A stretch of 54,671 nucleotides of DNA from an uncultured Treponema sp. (GTDB taxonomy: Bacteria; Spirochaetota; Spirochaetia; Treponematales; Treponemataceae). The position numbers and the translations under genes are program-made. Every line of letters begins with the position of its first letter. Position 1 is the first letter of the stretch. The notes below the pieces were generated by a model. The model searched no databases and was not told where the DNA came from. It saw only the letters and a list, made by a program, of their open reading frames with translations. The DNA lies in assembly GCA_946410085.1 (NCBI GenBank), contig CAMJZA010000018.1, forward strand, positions 1 through 54,671, given 5' to 3'. Below, piece after piece: positions 33,197 through 41,795 of this stretch.

Positions 33197-34088
33197 GGAC
33201 TTCAATAAGGCACGCAACAAAGCGCTTTTCAACGAGATACAGCATCTGTTAAAACCCGATGAAGCAACCCTTATCTCCTTCTCCGATATCCGCAGGCTGC
33301 TGAAGCCAAAAAATGAGGTCTATATCGGCATGCAGATCGTTCCGGTCGAGAAGATTGTCGGGAGCGAGGGCCGCTACAAGGACTTTGACAACCACTTTTT
33401 CCCAAAGAGCCGTTTCTTAAAGAACCGCTGGGAGCATGTCGACATGGCTCACCTGCAGGACATAACGCTGCCGCCGATCAGCCTGTACGAAGTCGGCGGG
33501 CTGTATTTTGTCCGCGACGGCAACCACCGGGTTTCCGTTGCAAAGGCTCAAGGGATTGAAAATATTGATGCAGATGTCGTCAGCCTGCAGAGTGAGATTA
33601 AGTTCAAGACCGGCATCAGCAAGCAGGATATGGTGAAGCAGGTCATCACCTACGAAAAGCGGGTCTTTTATGCGGAAACTGCCTTCGGTGACATAACAGA
33701 CTGCTGGACGCTGGACTTTTCGACGCCGGGGCAGTATGACCTGATCTACAACCACATACTCATCCATAAATACTATATCAATCAGGGCATTTCAGAAGAG
33801 ATTCCCTTTGAAGATGCGGTGATGTCCTGGTACCGGAATGTATACCTTCCGGTCATACGGGTGCTTGACAGTCAGCACATCATCAGGCTGTTCAAGGGAA
33901 GGACGAAGAGCGACCTCTACATCTACCTGATAAAATACTGGGATGAGCTGAAGCAGAAATTCGGGAACGACTACAGCCTCGATCTGGCTGCAAAAAACTT
34001 TAAGGACGAGAACCGAAAGAATACCTTCTTCGGCAGGATACGGAATGCGATAGCCCGCCGGAACATGAAGAAGCTCCTGCAGCCGTAA
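33159..34088 (+). CDS. ParB/sulfiredoxin-fold protein of unknown function
   Basis: The 309-residue protein has the ParB-type core around residues 108-130: LYEVGGLYFVRDGNHRVSVA, where DGNHR is the family's nucleotide-binding motif. The remaining sequence has helical segments and a basic C-terminus (RIRNAIARRNMKKLLQP). It recalls DUF4032-like ParB-domain proteins annotated as regulators. No helix-turn-helix of true ParB is obvious, so a chromosome-partition role is not supported. AAAAAGGAAATT precedes the ATG, inside the phosphoesterase gene. Confidence 0.75.
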   Translation: MPTQTLLSSQTDEDFNKARNKALFNEIQHLLKPDEATLISFSDIRRLLKPKNEVYIGMQIVPVEKIVGSEGRYKDFDNHFFPKSRFLKNRWEHVDMAHLQDITLPPISLYEVGGLYFVRDGNHRVSVAKAQGIENIDADVVSLQSEIKFKTGISKQDMVKQVITYEKRVFYAETAFGDITDCWTLDFSTPGQYDLIYNHILIHKYYINQGISEEIPFEDAVMSWYRNVYLPVIRVLDSQHIIRLFKGRTKSDLYIYLIKYWDELKQKFGNDYSLDLAAKNFKDENRKNTFFGRIRNAIARRNMKKLLQP

Positions 34089-34094
34089 TTCCGG

Positions 34095-35579
34095 TTACGG
34101 CAGGTCAAAGGTCCCGAGGCAGTCAAGTTCAGCACCGGAGGCAATGGACTGTTCCAGACACTCCCCGACGGTGATGCTGACCAGACTGCCGCTTTCAGGG
34201 GCCAGTCCGTTCCATCCGGCCAGCGGACACTCAACGTGCAGATAGTTCCCCGTTACGGCATGGAGGACATCGGAGCGCTGGCTGCGGCTTTTTTCGACGA
34301 CGGCAGGCAGCTTCCTCCCCTTCCACTGCTGTACGTAGGCTGTTTTCCCTGCGACGGCTTTCTGCATGAGCCAGGCGACGCGTTCTCCCTTTATCCGCTC
34401 TGGAATCTGATCCGGCATGGACTGTGCCGGAGTTCCCGGCCGCGGGGAAAAAGGAAAGGCATGAATCCAGGCGAAGGAGGAGCGTTCGCAGAGCTGTTTC
34501 GTTGCTTCAAACTCTGCCTCCCCTTCCCCCGGAAAGCCAGCGATAAGGTCACAGGAAATGAACGGGTTCTCTTTGATGTCCCGAAGCCTCTGGATGGCAA
34601 GCTCTACGTGCGAAAGGGCATGCGGCCGCCGCATTGCCTTTAGTATCCGGTCGCTGCCGGACTGAATGCTCAGATGAAAAAAAGGCTGCACCCGGGGATG
34701 CGAGAGTACTTCACAGAGTTTTTCGTCAACGCTTTCAGGATAGAAGCTTGAAACCCGGAAGCGCACCCGCCCTGTTTCCGCAAGGAGGCTCTGCAGCAGG
34801 ACGGCAAAGCCTCCTGCCCCGCCCTGTCCGCCGGTTTCCCGCCACTGGCTCAGATTCACCCCCGTCAGGACAATCTCGTTGATTCCGGATGCCTCCAGAT
34901 TCCGGGCCCGGCGGACGGCCTCATCAAGCGGCAGGGAAACAGAGGAACCCCGTGCCAGATGGATGCGGCAGTAGGAACACTCGCAGTTGCAGCCGTCCTG
35001 CACTTTGAGGGACGCCCTGCTGTGCTTTTCAAAGACATTCGTGTAGAGCGTAAATGCGTTGATGGGCATGCGTTTCGACCTGCCCGGGCTGCCGTCGGGA
35101 ACTGCCCGGGCGAGCGCCTGCTGTATAAAGGATTCCAGGCGCTCATGGGTAAAGCAACCCGTCTGCAGGCAGAGCTCACCGCCTTCTTTCATCGCCTGAG
35201 GCAGCAGGGAGAGGATATACTTGCGTGTACCGGGAATAATCGCAATCCGCCCTGGTGCTATTGACCGGATTGCAGCTGCATCCATGTCGGCATAACAGCC
35301 CGTCACGATGACAAGGGCTGCCGGAAACGTATCCAGCATGAGCCGTATTATCCGCCGGGCTTTCTGCTCGGCTTTGCCTGTTACCGTGCAGGTATTTATG
35401 ACGGCAAGAACCGTTTCTTCTGATACAGGAGACGCAGATGTTACAATCTCCATGTCTATGGGAAAACCTGCCCTGGAAAAGAAACGGGCCGCCCCTTCTG
35501 TCTCATCGTGGTTGAGACGGCAGCCCAGTGTTTCAAAGTGAATCCGCCCGGGCACAGGAACTACAGATGCTTCTGGCAC
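34095..35579 (-). CDS. mtaB: tRNA t6A37 methylthiotransferase, MtaB type
   Basis: The 494-residue radical-SAM enzyme adds a methylthio group to t6A37 in tRNAs reading ANN codons. The N-terminal UPF0004 domain has C20 (TLGCRLNHDETE, the MtaB form), C64 and C95 for an auxiliary 4Fe-4S cluster. The radical-SAM cluster cysteines are C197, C201 and C204 in CNCECSYC. The C-terminal TRAM part is present but diverged. The start is GTG at 35579. It overlaps the upstream TPR gene by 19 nt. Confidence 0.92.
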   Translation of the reverse strand: MPEASVVPVPGRIHFETLGCRLNHDETEGAARFFSRAGFPIDMEIVTSASPVSEETVLAVINTCTVTGKAEQKARRIIRLMLDTFPAALVIVTGCYADMDAAAIRSIAPGRIAIIPGTRKYILSLLPQAMKEGGELCLQTGCFTHERLESFIQQALARAVPDGSPGRSKRMPINAFTLYTNVFEKHSRASLKVQDGCNCECSYCRIHLARGSSVSLPLDEAVRRARNLEASGINEIVLTGVNLSQWRETGGQGGAGGFAVLLQSLLAETGRVRFRVSSFYPESVDEKLCEVLSHPRVQPFFHLSIQSGSDRILKAMRRPHALSHVELAIQRLRDIKENPFISCDLIAGFPGEGEAEFEATKQLCERSSFAWIHAFPFSPRPGTPAQSMPDQIPERIKGERVAWLMQKAVAGKTAYVQQWKGRKLPAVVEKSRSQRSDVLHAVTGNYLHVECPLAGWNGLAPESGSLVSITVGECLEQSIASGAELDCLGTFDLP

Positions 35580-36205
35580 CGTTCCTTTCCACTCTTCGCA
35601 TCGCTCTGGTTTGCATTCAGGGCGAGCGCCTTGTCGTATGCCTCGATTGCGGAAGCATACTCTTTACACATCTCGCGGGCATATCCGAGGCGGGTCCAGT
35701 AGTCCGCCCGGTCAGGCCTGTTCTTCACGGCTGTCGTCAGGGCGATGTCGGCATGCTGAAACTTGGACTGCTTGATATAGATTTCGCCCATGTAATAATA
35801 GGAAAGCACATAGTCACCGTCGCTCTCCCGGGCACTCGATACGTAGCGCTGGAAGTACGAAAGGGCGGAATCGTTTTTTCCGAGGTAGTATTCGGCTTCT
35901 CCCAGAGCCTCAATGATCCTGATGTCATAGGCATTTTCTTTCCTTGCCTGCAGGCCCCGCTCCTTTGCCTGCAGGTAGCGCTTCTGGCGGAGTAATGACC
36001 AGATGAGGACGCTGTAGGCATCCATGTTTGACGGATCAGCCTTGATTTCCTGCTCACAGATTGTGATTGCCGCATCATACTGCCGTTCCCGGTACAGCTG
36101 AAGGGCATCTTTCTTTACCGCCGTCTGGGCACAGAGAGACCACGAAAGTCCCGCTATCAGCAGCAGCGCCCATTTTTTCTGCGGTTTACCGCCTGTTTTA
36201 TTCAT
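35561..36205 (-). CDS. Secreted TPR protein
   Basis: The 214-residue protein has a Sec signal (KKWALLLIAGLSWSLCAQ), with a possible lipobox-like LSWSLC, then four TPR units (for example QLYRERQYDAAITICEQEIK and YWTRLGYAREMCKEYASAIE). AAGGAA lies 9 nt before the ATG. Its stop lies within mtaB and its start is 25 bp downstream of the bactofilin gene, so it belongs to the folD-folE2-miaB-bactofilin run or is read from the bactofilin promoter. Confidence 0.85.
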   Translation of the reverse strand: MNKTGGKPQKKWALLLIAGLSWSLCAQTAVKKDALQLYRERQYDAAITICEQEIKADPSNMDAYSVLIWSLLRQKRYLQAKERGLQARKENAYDIRIIEALGEAEYYLGKNDSALSYFQRYVSSARESDGDYVLSYYYMGEIYIKQSKFQHADIALTTAVKNRPDRADYWTRLGYAREMCKEYASAIEAYDKALALNANQSDAKSGKERCQKHL

Positions 36206-36230
36206 CGTATCAGTTCCTTCTTACCCGCAG

Positions 36231-36662
36231 CTAGAGGCTTGTTGTTCCGAAAGATTCTGGAACCGCTTCATCTGGTGCAGCAGCCGGGGTGCTGTCTTCC
36301 AGCATCGTACATTTTCCTGAAAAAGAAGCACCGTTTTCAAGGACGACCTTACGGGCTGAAATATCACCCTTGACAAAACCGGTCGAAGTAATGTAAATCA
36401 GCTGGGCTGCATCGATATCACCAGTTACCTTGCCGCGCACATATACCCGGTTCGAAACGATATCCGCTTCTACCACGGCTTCCGTATCAACAAGCAGATC
36501 ACTGGCAGACTTTATGTGGCCTGAGACCCTCCCCTTTATGAAAAAGGGCTTGTCAAAGCTGATATTTCCCTTAAAAACAATATCCGCTGCAAGGACAGTG
36601 TCAAAATCCTCTTCATCGGTATCAAAATTATCAATTGCCCTTTCATGTATATTACTAGCCAT
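36231..36662 (-). CDS. Bactofilin, polymer-forming cytoskeletal protein
   Basis: From ATG 36662 the product is 143 residues. The bactofilin beta-helix core is seen in repeated short strands: TVLAADIVFKGNISFDKPFF, IKGRVSGHI, VEADIVSNRVYVRGKVTGDI, GFVKGDISARKVVLENGASF. Disordered ends flank it. Bactofilins form nucleotide-independent filaments in cell-shape and envelope organisation. A TTG three codons upstream is inside the -10 box; the promoter geometry suggests a leaderless start at 36662. Confidence 0.92.
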   Translation of the reverse strand: MASNIHERAIDNFDTDEEDFDTVLAADIVFKGNISFDKPFFIKGRVSGHIKSASDLLVDTEAVVEADIVSNRVYVRGKVTGDIDAAQLIYITSTGFVKGDISARKVVLENGASFSGKCTMLEDSTPAAAPDEAVPESFGTTSL

Positions 36663-36670
36663 TAGAATCA

Positions 36671-36699
36671 ATGATAGCGTATCGCAGTCAACACGTCAA
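36671..36699 (-). promoter_or_regulatory. Bactofilin promoter overlapping the miaB 3' end
   Basis: On the minus strand TTGACG (36694-36699), 17-bp spacer and TATCAT (36671-36676). The -35 lies in the last codons of miaB. The -10 ends 8 nt before the ATG, and no Shine-Dalgarno is seen. Confidence 0.6.
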
Positions 36700-38094
36700 T
36701 TCCTTGATGTCCGGCCTTACTATCCGGCCGCGGAAGGTATTGCCGTTTACGGAGTCAAGACTGATCGAAACGAATTGCCCGATGACAGATGCCGGTGCTT
36801 CAAAGGCAACCCGTTCATTCTGGCTTGTTTTTCCCAGCAGTTCTCCCCGGTCATTGCGGCTGACCGTATCGGCAAGGACTTTTTCGACCCGGCCGACCCG
36901 TTCTGCCATAACGGACCTTGTAATGGCAAGCTGCAGGTCTATGACCTGCTGCAGGCGGTCCTTCTTGATTTCCAGGTCAACCTGACCTTCCATTGTCGCA
37001 GCGGGCGTCCCTTCCCGGGGATTAAAATAGTACATGAATGCGCTTTCAAAGCGGACTTCCTGCATTAATGAAATGACCTGCGAAAAGTCTTCGTCCGTTT
37101 CCCCCGGGAACCCCAGCATGATGTCGGTAGACAGCTCCACGTCCGGGACGGCTTCCCGTATCCGCCCGACGAGGGACAGGTAGCGGTCGCGCGTATATTT
37201 GCGGTTCATCGCCTTTAAAATCCGGTCAGATCCGTGCTGGACGGCAATGTGCAGGCCCCGGCACAGCCGGGACTCGGATGCAATGGTTTCGATCAGTTCG
37301 TCAGAGAAATCCTTCGGGTTGCTTGATTCAAAGCGGATCCATTCTATGCTTGACCCTGTGGCCTCCAGGTGTGCGCAGAGTTCGCGGAGCAGCGCCGGGA
37401 AGTCCCTGTTTTCCGCTCCCCGATAGGAATTGACATTCTGCCCGAGGAGGGTTATCTCCTTGACTCCCCGCAGGGACAGCTGGTCCAGTTCGTCCCGGAT
37501 TTCGGTAAAGGGACGGCTGACCTCCCTGCCCCGGACATAGGGGACGATGCAGTAGGAGCAGAAGTTGTTGCAGCCGTGCATTATCGGTACAAAGGTCGAG
37601 AAGGCCCCCTCTTCGTATGAAGTCGGAGCAAAGCTGTAGACGGGCTTCTCATCGGTATTTTCATACCGTGTCCCCTGCTCCACCGCCTCGATAATCTGGG
37701 GAAACTTCCACTTGGAAAAGGTTCCGATCACGTAGTCCACGGCGGGCCAGTCTTTCTGCAGTTCATGCAGGAGCCGCTGAGCCATGCAGCCCATGACGAC
37801 CAGTGTCAGCGGTACGGCGCCATGCTCTGCGACATATCCGGCGGCGGTCTCCAGATTGCGGGATTTTGCTCCCGGTTCACAGGCACGGAGCTTCTTGAGG
37901 CCGGTAAAGAAGCCGAGGCGCCCGTAGATCCGTTCTTCTGCGCTTGCCCGGACGGAACAGGTATTGATGATGACCATGTCGGCAAGCTGCACGTCGGAAG
38001 CCCGGCTCCAGCCCCGCTTGATGAAGATCTGTTCAACCGCGGCAGATTCAGCGAGATTCATTTCACATCCGTACGTTTCAAAGAAATAGGTCAC
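36688..38094 (-). CDS. miaB: tRNA-2-methylthio-N6-dimethylallyladenosine synthase
   Basis: The 468-residue radical-SAM methylthiotransferase modifies i6A37 in tRNAs reading UNN codons. The auxiliary-cluster cysteines are C10 (TYGCEMNLAES), C46 (NTCSVRASAEE) and C103 (MGCMAQR). Radical-SAM cysteines are C175, C179 and C182 (HGCNNFCSYCIVPYVRGRE). A TRAM domain ends the protein. Its start overlaps the folE2 stop as ATGA. Confidence 0.97.
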   Translation of the reverse strand: MTYFFETYGCEMNLAESAAVEQIFIKRGWSRASDVQLADMVIINTCSVRASAEERIYGRLGFFTGLKKLRACEPGAKSRNLETAAGYVAEHGAVPLTLVVMGCMAQRLLHELQKDWPAVDYVIGTFSKWKFPQIIEAVEQGTRYENTDEKPVYSFAPTSYEEGAFSTFVPIMHGCNNFCSYCIVPYVRGREVSRPFTEIRDELDQLSLRGVKEITLLGQNVNSYRGAENRDFPALLRELCAHLEATGSSIEWIRFESSNPKDFSDELIETIASESRLCRGLHIAVQHGSDRILKAMNRKYTRDRYLSLVGRIREAVPDVELSTDIMLGFPGETDEDFSQVISLMQEVRFESAFMYYFNPREGTPAATMEGQVDLEIKKDRLQQVIDLQLAITRSVMAERVGRVEKVLADTVSRNDRGELLGKTSQNERVAFEAPASVIGQFVSISLDSVNGNTFRGRIVRPDIKELTC

Positions 38095-38894
38095 TGGCGG
38101 CCTCCATCCGGGAGACGGCTGAATTCCGTATAGGCAGTGGCATTATGGTTGTGGATGCTCTCAAAGTTCCTGCATTCGACCGAAAACCATGAAAAACTCC
38201 GTTCGCACTGCTTGAAGTCCCGCAGTGCTATATAGACTTCACGGACGACATCTTCAACGAAGCAGGGATTGTCATAGGCGTGTTCGGTCACATATTTTTC
38301 GTCCGGGCGCTTCAGGACGCTGTACAGGCCGGAGGACGCCGCTCCCTCAATTGCCCGTATGACGTCTTCCATCCAGAACAGGCTCTTGCTTTCTATCTTT
38401 ACGGACACAATGCCCCGCTGGTTATGCGCCCCCCGGTCGCTGATTGCCTTTGAACAGGGGCAGACTGTCGTAACGGGGACGGAGACCGAAACGAAGAACT
38501 TGCTGCCGCCTTCAAAAACTTCCCCCTCATAGCCGCACTGGTAGCTCATGATGCCCTTTTCCCCGGAAACGGGGGCTGCCTTTTCAAGGAAAAAAGGAAA
38601 GCTGATTGAACCGAACGAACGTTCCGCTTCCAGAGAGACCCTGATTTCTTCAAGCATGGCAAGGAATTGCCGCATACCGAGATCCTCATGGTGCCGGTGA
38701 AAAATCTCGATGAAGCGGGACATGTGCGTTCCCTTAAAATGCTGGGGCAGGTTGACGTACAGGTTTACCCGGGCCGTCGTCATCTGCGTTCCCCGTTCCT
38801 TGTCGAGGACCTTCACCGGATAGGTCAAGTCGCTTATGCCGACCTTTTTGAGGGGAACTTCCCGTGTATCGCGGGTATTCTGAATGTCTATCAT
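38091..38894 (-). CDS. folE2: GTP cyclohydrolase FolE2 (type IB)
   Basis: The 267-residue enzyme makes dihydroneopterin triphosphate from GTP, the first folate step. Family motifs are [28 protein letters not shown] and [11 protein letters not shown] with C145/C147, followed by GAHNQRG (H157). FolE2 tolerates metals other than zinc. It is coupled by ATGA overlaps to folD upstream and miaB downstream. FolK is encoded separately at 52.2 kb. Confidence 0.96.
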   Translation of the reverse strand: MIDIQNTRDTREVPLKKVGISDLTYPVKVLDKERGTQMTTARVNLYVNLPQHFKGTHMSRFIEIFHRHHEDLGMRQFLAMLEEIRVSLEAERSFGSISFPFFLEKAAPVSGEKGIMSYQCGYEGEVFEGGSKFFVSVSVPVTTVCPCSKAISDRGAHNQRGIVSVKIESKSLFWMEDVIRAIEGAASSGLYSVLKRPDEKYVTEHAYDNPCFVEDVVREVYIALRDFKQCERSFSWFSVECRNFESIHNHNATAYTEFSRLPDGGRQ

Positions 38895-39769
38895 AGACCG
38901 TTCTGTCTCCTTGCGGCCTCGAGCGTATTGTATATCAGCATTGCAATCGTCATCGGTCCGACACCGCCGGGAACGGGAGTTATGAAAGCGGCAACTTCAC
39001 TGACGGCTTCCGTGTCCACGTCACCGACAAGGCGGAACCCGGACTTCTTTGAGCTGTCGGGAATCCTGTTTACGCCGACATCGATGACCGTTGCGCCGGG
39101 CTTTACCATGTCCTTCGTAACCGTATTGGCAGAGCCGGATGCAACGACGAGGATATCGGCCTGCCGGGTAAACTCCTCAAGATTTCGCGTTCCCCGGTGG
39201 CAGACCGTAACCGTTGCATTGTATTCCTTCCGCAGCAGCAGCAGGGCAAGCGGTTTTCCGACGATGGCACTGCGGCCGACGATGACGACATTCGCGCCGG
39301 CAGTCTGTATGCCGGCTTCTTTCAGGAGAACGCAGATGCCGTGCGGCGTACAGGGCAGAAAGCCCTCGGTCCCGTTAAACAGGTGGCCGACATTGGCCGA
39401 ATGGAAGCCGTCGACGTCTTTTTCCGGTGCAATGGCCTCCGTTACCTTGAGCGGATTGATATGGGGCGGCAGCGGCAGCTGGACAAGAATTCCGTGGACG
39501 GACCGGTCCGCATTCAGTTGCCGGATCAGGGCAAGCAGTTCCTCCTCGCCCGTATCGGCCTTCAGCAGGACGCTCCGGTCCTCCATGCCGGCGGCGGCAA
39601 GGGCCTTCCGCTTGCCCGTCACGTAACTGACGCTCGCAGGGTCGTCTCCGACCAGAATCACCGCGAGACAGGGAGTTATGCCCTCTTTCTTGAGCGACGC
39701 AACGGCAGCGGCAACACCCGCTTTTACCTTCTCTGCAACTTCTTTTCCGTTTATAACGACAGCAGCCAT
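38891..39769 (-). CDS. folD: Methylenetetrahydrofolate dehydrogenase/cyclohydrolase
   Basis: The 292-residue bifunctional enzyme interconverts methylene-, methenyl- and formyl-tetrahydrofolate with NADP. Motifs are [14 protein letters not shown] (catalytic YxxxK), [16 protein letters not shown] and [19 protein letters not shown], and [17 protein letters not shown] lies about 8 nt before the ATG. It heads the folD-folE2-miaB operon and is divergent from the outer-membrane protein gene. Confidence 0.96.
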   Translation of the reverse strand: MAAVVINGKEVAEKVKAGVAAAVASLKKEGITPCLAVILVGDDPASVSYVTGKRKALAAAGMEDRSVLLKADTGEEELLALIRQLNADRSVHGILVQLPLPPHINPLKVTEAIAPEKDVDGFHSANVGHLFNGTEGFLPCTPHGICVLLKEAGIQTAGANVVIVGRSAIVGKPLALLLLRKEYNATVTVCHRGTRNLEEFTRQADILVVASGSANTVTKDMVKPGATVIDVGVNRIPDSSKKSGFRLVGDVDTEAVSEVAAFITPVPGGVGPMTIAMLIYNTLEAARRQNGL

Positions 39770-39794
39770 TTTGTAACCTTCCCGTATGCACAGC

Positions 39795-39847
39795 GCTTTT
39801 ATAAGGGATGGGAGCGGATGTCCGACTCCCGTTCGCTGTATAAAAGC
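39795..39847. promoter_or_regulatory. Nested dyad in the folD/outer-membrane protein divergent region
   Basis: Three nested inverted repeats share one centre: GCTTTTATA/TATAAAAGC (39795-39803, 39839-39847), GGGAG/CTCCC, and CGGA-TG-TCCG at the middle. The outer arms each offer a TATAAA box facing outward. No good -35 boxes were found. The remaining 39848-39991 stretch is AT-rich without other clear signals except GAGGG before the next ATG. Confidence 0.5.
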
Positions 39848-39991
39848 CTATAAATTTCTGTTACACAGAGCGCCGACAGAAGGTCGTTTTCTCAATCTTA
39901 TTGAAATGACCTCCAGAAAACGCTATGATATCTTCCAGTGTAGCTATGGGAACTATACACGATTTTGCTTTAAAATGCTATATGAGGGACT

Positions 39992-40828
39992 ATGAAACGT
40001 GTTTTTCTGTGTATACTATGCCTGACAGCTCTGGCAGCCTTTCAGTCATTCGCAAAGGGGAATAAATCTCTCTACGGCTCCTATGAAAACTATCATGACC
40101 GCTACGGCAATTATGTGGAACCCTACGCCTATGACGGATATGATGACTACGATGATTATGATGATTACGACAGTTATGACGGCGATGATGATTACGACGA
40201 TTACGATGACTATGACAGCTATGACGATGACAGTGACTATCCTGATGACGGCGGCGAAGACGACTACTACGATGAAGACCAGCAGACGCATGAGAAGAAG
40301 AAGCAGGTTTCCTATGTCTACAATACAACCCGGGCCGGTGACCAGCAGCTCAAGATAACGATAGGCCTCGGCGTACCGACGAATTTCGGGAATCCCCTGC
40401 CGGGGCAGGACGGAAAGATGAAATTCGGCGGTTACGGAACCTTCGGCTATCATCTGTTCCTGACGGACTGGTTTGCCGTCGGTGCCGACATCGGATTCGG
40501 CTTCAATCCCACGATAGCGGGCCATACCTTTAACCACGTACCGACCGTCGCAACCGCAACCCTGCAGCCGTCCATCGGAAACTTTGAGTTCCCGATTACC
40601 GTCGGTGTCGGTGCTGCCTGGGAAACCTATAACGGCGAAACCTACTGGCCCGGCCTTGTCCTGCTCGGCGAAGTCGGAGCCAGGTATAAAATCTCCCAGA
40701 GCTGGGGAGTCGGACTGGATGCCTCGTACAAGCTGATGCCCCAATTCGCCAGGAACTGGGGAACCGGCGATGAAACGATTTTCGGAAGCTTTGTCACTGT
40801 TTCGGCATGTGCAAATTATTACTTCTAA
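39992..40828 (+). CDS. Predicted outer-membrane beta-barrel protein with acidic Asp/Tyr-repeat region
   Basis: The 278-residue protein has a Sec signal (MKRVFLCILCLTALAAFQSF, cut near AKG). Residues about 44-95 are a low-complexity Asp-Tyr tract (repeats of YDDYD and DDDYDDY). Residues 110-278 show alternating hydrophobic beta strands with aromatic girdles (FGYHLFLTDWFAVGADIGFG, GLVLLGEVGARYKIS) and end CANYYF, the aromatic C-terminus favoured by the BAM machinery. The family looks like small treponemal eight-strand barrels; identity is not certain. GAGGG lies 5 nt before the ATG. It is followed 23 bp later by a lipoprotein gene. Confidence 0.82.
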   Translation: MKRVFLCILCLTALAAFQSFAKGNKSLYGSYENYHDRYGNYVEPYAYDGYDDYDDYDDYDSYDGDDDYDDYDDYDSYDDDSDYPDDGGEDDYYDEDQQTHEKKKQVSYVYNTTRAGDQQLKITIGLGVPTNFGNPLPGQDGKMKFGGYGTFGYHLFLTDWFAVGADIGFGFNPTIAGHTFNHVPTVATATLQPSIGNFEFPITVGVGAAWETYNGETYWPGLVLLGEVGARYKISQSWGVGLDASYKLMPQFARNWGTGDETIFGSFVTVSACANYYF

Positions 40829-40851
40829 CTTTGACTACCTTTGAGGAAATG

Positions 40852-41787
40852 ATGACTACGATGAATTTGAGGAAACCATACAAACCCTTCCGCATGCTGC
40901 TGCTTTTACTCGCAGGAATCACTTTTTTCAGCTGTCACGACAGTATCTATGAGGATATAAACAAGGAATCCTCGATTGGAGAAGACCGGATTAAGGGAGG
41001 AGCAACCAGCTTTGTCAAGTTCAACGGCTGTATCTACGTTGCTCCGACGAATGAGGGCGTCATCTACCGGAAACCCGAAGTAAACTGCTACAGCAGAGGT
41101 GGCTGGGAAGCCGTCAGCTGCCCGAACACCCCGATATTCCTCGCCGAAGAGGGCGGAATCCTCTATATGCTCACGACGATCTTTCAGGACGGCTCGGGAG
41201 ACTTTGAGGGCATTAATCTGCCGAACGGCTTTTACGAATACATATCTTCGACCGGCAATTCTGACAGCTGGTTCTTCAGGGCAAGCTATGTCTATGATAA
41301 GGAAGGAACCCACATCCCTTCACGCTATAAAAACCAGCATACGAAAGTGAGGCCCAACGGTTCGAGTTCCGCCTATTCGATCGATACGAATTCGAATGTC
41401 CTGTATTGGGGAAATACGGCAATTCTGCTTGCCGACCAGAACGATGTCCAGGTCGGCAGCTGGTGGTGTCTGGCAGGTACGAGCGACCAGCTCATCATGG
41501 GAACCAGCACCGGTCTCTACCACATGCAGATCGGATCTACCGACATAAACGATGACGTTGCCCCCAATACGCTCAGTACGGCAAAGTCTATCTTCGGCGG
41601 CATGACCATTCTTGCCCTCTATGTTGCAGGAACGACGAGGGATTCCACCGGTGCCTGGAGTTGTTCAGGCCAGCCGGAAATCAACTCCGTCATCTATGCG
41701 TTCGCAACCGGCCCCGGTTCTGCCTATGCTGCGCAGAACGGCCTCTATTCCTATATTCCGGGACTCGGGTGGGACAGCGAATACTGA
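40852..41787 (+). CDS. Predicted lipoprotein of unknown function
   Basis: From ATG 40852 (GAGG 5 nt upstream; ATGs at 40849 and 40861 are alternatives) the product is 311 residues. A lipoprotein signal LLLLLAGITFFSC is present, lipidated on that Cys. The mature part is beta-rich with repeating short strands (GGILYMLTTIF, NVLYWGNTAILLAD, GTSTGLYHMQIG), which may form a propeller-like fold. No family was recognised. Its place between the barrel protein and rarA suggests an envelope role with the barrel protein. Confidence 0.8.
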   Translation: MTTMNLRKPYKPFRMLLLLLAGITFFSCHDSIYEDINKESSIGEDRIKGGATSFVKFNGCIYVAPTNEGVIYRKPEVNCYSRGGWEAVSCPNTPIFLAEEGGILYMLTTIFQDGSGDFEGINLPNGFYEYISSTGNSDSWFFRASYVYDKEGTHIPSRYKNQHTKVRPNGSSSAYSIDTNSNVLYWGNTAILLADQNDVQVGSWWCLAGTSDQLIMGTSTGLYHMQIGSTDINDDVAPNTLSTAKSIFGGMTILALYVAGTTRDSTGAWSCSGQPEINSVIYAFATGPGSAYAAQNGLYSYIPGLGWDSEY

Positions 41788-41795
41788 CATAAACG

